Positions 4,069-5,553 of a DNA stretch of 5,553 nucleotides are shown here, in pieces. The position numbers and the translations under genes are program-made. This DNA is from Dehalococcoidales bacterium (GTDB taxonomy: Bacteria > Chloroflexota > Dehalococcoidia > Dehalococcoidales > DAOVUZ01). The notes under the pieces are model-generated. The model was not told where the DNA came from and ran no database searches. It saw only the letters and a program-made list of their open reading frames with translations. Within the stretch, counting starts at the first letter, position 1. Each line of letters begins with the position of its first letter. The stretch is from positions 1 through 5,553 of the forward strand of contig DAOVUZ010000049.1 in the NCBI GenBank assembly GCA_030632305.1. The letters are read 5' to 3'.

Positions 4069-4861
4069 GGAATTTAATAATATCCTGGATGAATGTCTGG
4101 AGCGACTGCTGGCCAGGGGCGAGAGTATAGAGCAGTGTCTGGTTAGCTATCCTGAGCAGGCAGATGAGCTTGGGCCGCTGCTCCGGACAGCTCTGGAGGC
4201 TAAGGAGGCGTTAGCTATCCAGCCTCGCCCTGAGTTTAGAGCCAGAGCCAGATACCACTTTGGCTCGGTGCTCCGGGAGGTAAAGCCTAAAAGAAGGTTC
4301 TTCTCTCTGGGCTGGCAGCCACGTTGGGCAATGGCAGTATCAGTAGTTCTTATTATGCTACTGGCTGGGGGTGGTACAGTGGCGGCGGCTGGGGGCAGTA
4401 TGCCCGATAGCCCCCTCTACCCGGTGAAGCTAGCTACAGAGCAGGTATGGTTAACACTGACCCCCTCTAATATGGGTAGGGTGGAACTACATGCTAAGCT
4501 GGTGGAAAGGAGGGTGGTGGAAATAATCTATATGGCAGATAAAGGTGATGTCCAGCAGGTAGAGGTTATCGCCCAGCGCCTAGATAATCATTTGGTAATG
4601 GTAGCTAGTTTGGCTTTAGCCGAGAGGGGAGAAGAGAGAGCAATGTTTGCTCCGGCAGCGGAGGAGACTGGTGAAGATGTTTATAACCGGAGAAATAACC
4701 GGGCTAGACTCAGGCTAATACTAGAGTCTCATGCTGCCAATCAGCAGGATAAACTCCAAGATGTGTTGGAGACAGCACCAGAATCGGTAAAGCCTGCCCT
4801 GCGCCGGGCAATTGCGGTATCTGGAACCGGCTATGAGAGAGCCCTTGAGGCTTTAGATTAG
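4055..4861 (+). CDS. DUF5667-type single-pass membrane protein, candidate anti-sigma factor
   Basis: A 268-residue protein with an N-terminal cytoplasmic part, one membrane helix and a larger outer part. Residues 6-55 carry a motif (ILDECLERLLARGESIEQCL, then YPEQADELGPLL) that I recall at the N-terminus of DUF5667 proteins encoded next to ECF sigma factors. Residues 78-90 are basic, and 91-112 form the helix. The outer part begins with MPDSPLYPVKLATEQVWL (116-133), the DUF5667 signature, followed by long charged, probably helical segments. There is no HX3CX2C zinc motif, so it is not a classic zinc-binding anti-sigma factor. The ATG lies inside the sigma gene in another frame, with GGAAG only 3 bases upstream, so translation is probably coupled to sigma. 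The likely role is to hold the sigma factor at the membrane until a signal reaches the outer domain. The domain call is good; anti-sigma function is inferred from context. Confidence 0.82.
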   Translation: MKETKEFNNILDECLERLLARGESIEQCLVSYPEQADELGPLLRTALEAKEALAIQPRPEFRARARYHFGSVLREVKPKRRFFSLGWQPRWAMAVSVVLIMLLAGGGTVAAAGGSMPDSPLYPVKLATEQVWLTLTPSNMGRVELHAKLVERRVVEIIYMADKGDVQQVEVIAQRLDNHLVMVASLALAERGEERAMFAPAAEETGEDVYNRRNNRARLRLILESHAANQQDKLQDVLETAPESVKPALRRAIAVSGTGYERALEALD

Positions 4862-4889
4862 CCACAAACCAATTTCCCAAAATATCTTC

Positions 4890-4920
4890 AGGTCGCCACT
4901 AACCAATTGGTGACCTTTTC
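4890..4920 (+). terminator. Rho-independent terminator after the sigma/DUF5667 operon
   Basis: AGGTCGCCA (4890-4898) pairs with TGGTGACCT (4908-4916), with one G-T wobble and a 9-base loop, directly followed by TTTTC. It lies 29 bases after the DUF5667 stop codon, where an operon end is expected. The T-run is short, so efficiency may be moderate. Confidence 0.65.
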
Positions 4921-4963
4921 GTTATATATTAGTGGAAATAAGATTTTAAGACGGAGGTCAAAG

Positions 4964-5553
4964 GTGAAAAAGAACTGGTTAGTCGGAATTAGCCTGGCAT
5001 TGGTGTTAGCCGTAGTTGGCTTGTGTGGCTGCACTACCTCAGACAGGCTAAACTTGGTCGCTCAGGAGGAGGGTATCTGGGTCACCGGCGAAGGAGAGGT
5101 GATGGCGGTGCCTGACATCGCTACCTTGAGGTTAGGCATTGAAGCTCAGGAGGCAACTGTAGCCGGGGCTCAATCCCAGGCGGTTGAAGCCATGGACAAG
5201 GTGATGGCAGCTCTGATTGACAACGGTGTGGCAGAGAACGATATTCAAACCCAATACTTCAGCATTCGCCAGATAACGAGGTGGGTAGATGAAGAACAGG
5301 TTGTGGTTGGCTATCGGGTAACCAATATGGTAACTACCAAGATAAGGGATATAGATAAGGCTGGCGCCATCATTGACGCTGTGGCTGAGGCTGGGGGAGA
5401 CCTCACCCGAATAGATAGCATAGGCTTTTCTGTGGATGACCCATCAGCCTACTATGAGCAAGCCAGGCAAGAGGCGATGGCTGATGCCAACGCTAAAGCA
5501 GAGCAACTGGCTGAACTGGCTGGGGTCACTTTGGGTAAGGCAACCTATATCTC
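4964..5553 (+). CDS. SIMPL-domain (DUF541) lipoprotein (N-terminal part)
   Basis: A secreted, probably lipid-anchored protein of the SIMPL/DUF541 family, whose members include E. coli YggE, linked to oxidative-stress defence; the biochemical activity is not established. The GTG at 4964 has GGAGG (4953-4957) at 6-base spacing. Codons run open to the window edge (196 complete), so the C-terminus is missing. Residues 1-23 form a lipoprotein signal: KKNW, a hydrophobic core, then LCGC with Cys23 as the expected lipidated residue. The domain starts at GIWVTGEGEVMAVPDIATL (about 37-55) and continues with the family pattern NGVAENDIQT, YFSIRQITRW, VVGYRVTNMV, and an alanine-rich helix (YYEQARQEAMADANAKAEQL). 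It lies after a terminator, so it is probably transcribed separately from the sigma operon, although read-through or control by that sigma factor is possible. No good promoter was seen at 4917-4963. Confidence 0.9.
   Translation, partial: MKKNWLVGISLALVLAVVGLCGCTTSDRLNLVAQEEGIWVTGEGEVMAVPDIATLRLGIEAQEATVAGAQSQAVEAMDKVMAALIDNGVAENDIQTQYFSIRQITRWVDEEQVVVGYRVTNMVTTKIRDIDKAGAIIDAVAEAGGDLTRIDSIGFSVDDPSAYYEQARQEAMADANAKAEQLAELAGVTLGKATYI

Noticed and set aside
1..5553. CRISPR array, tRNA, rRNA, riboswitch or intact transposase
   Set aside because: No regularly spaced repeats, cloverleaf-like segments, conserved riboswitch cores or transposase motifs were recognised by reading both strands.

Overview
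The window looks like a stretch of chromosome from an anaerobic Chloroflexota bacterium, most likely class Dehalococcoidia. The reasons are the short-form bacterial Elp3, which begins almost directly at the radical-SAM core, the ECF sigma/DUF5667 membrane protein pair, the frequent GTG/TTG starts (four of eight genes), and intergenic palindromic repeats. This placement is inferred from remembered family distributions. No 16S gene or other marker is present.

Layout. (1) 1-638, minus: the N-terminal part of Elp3, a wobble-uridine tRNA modification enzyme, which runs off the left edge. (2) 639-808: a divergent promoter region holding two palindromes. (3) 809-1486, plus: a Trm9/ALKBH8-like class I methyltransferase. 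Elp3 makes cm5U34, and Trm9-type enzymes esterify cm5U to mcm5U, so this divergent pair is a candidate bacterial mcm5U34 module and the main point of interest here. (4) 1487-1675: a MITE-like repeat and a good sigma70-type promoter. (5) 1676-2215: a half-length permease of the ArsP/DUF318 (COG0701) type. (6) 2306-2500: a 4-oxalocrotonate tautomerase-like mini-enzyme. (7) 2531-3190, minus: a RimI-like GNAT acetyltransferase with an internal insertion, convergent with the tautomerase. (8) 3191-3516: a gene-free stretch with three consecutive hairpins, one of them in a second copy of the MITE-like repeat. (9) 3517-4068 and 4055-4861: an ECF sigma factor whose end overlaps a single-pass DUF5667 membrane protein, its probable regulator. 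(10) 4890-4920: an intrinsic terminator. (11) 4964-5553: the start of a SIMPL (DUF541) lipoprotein that runs off the right edge.

How the parts relate. The left third concerns anticodon modification. The middle cassette (permease, tautomerase, acetyltransferase) has no obvious common pathway and lies between the two MITE-like repeats. The right third looks like envelope or stress signalling: a sigma factor, a membrane-bound candidate anti-sigma factor, and a secreted lipoprotein of a family linked to oxidative-stress defence. No CRISPR array, tRNA, rRNA or intact transposase was found.
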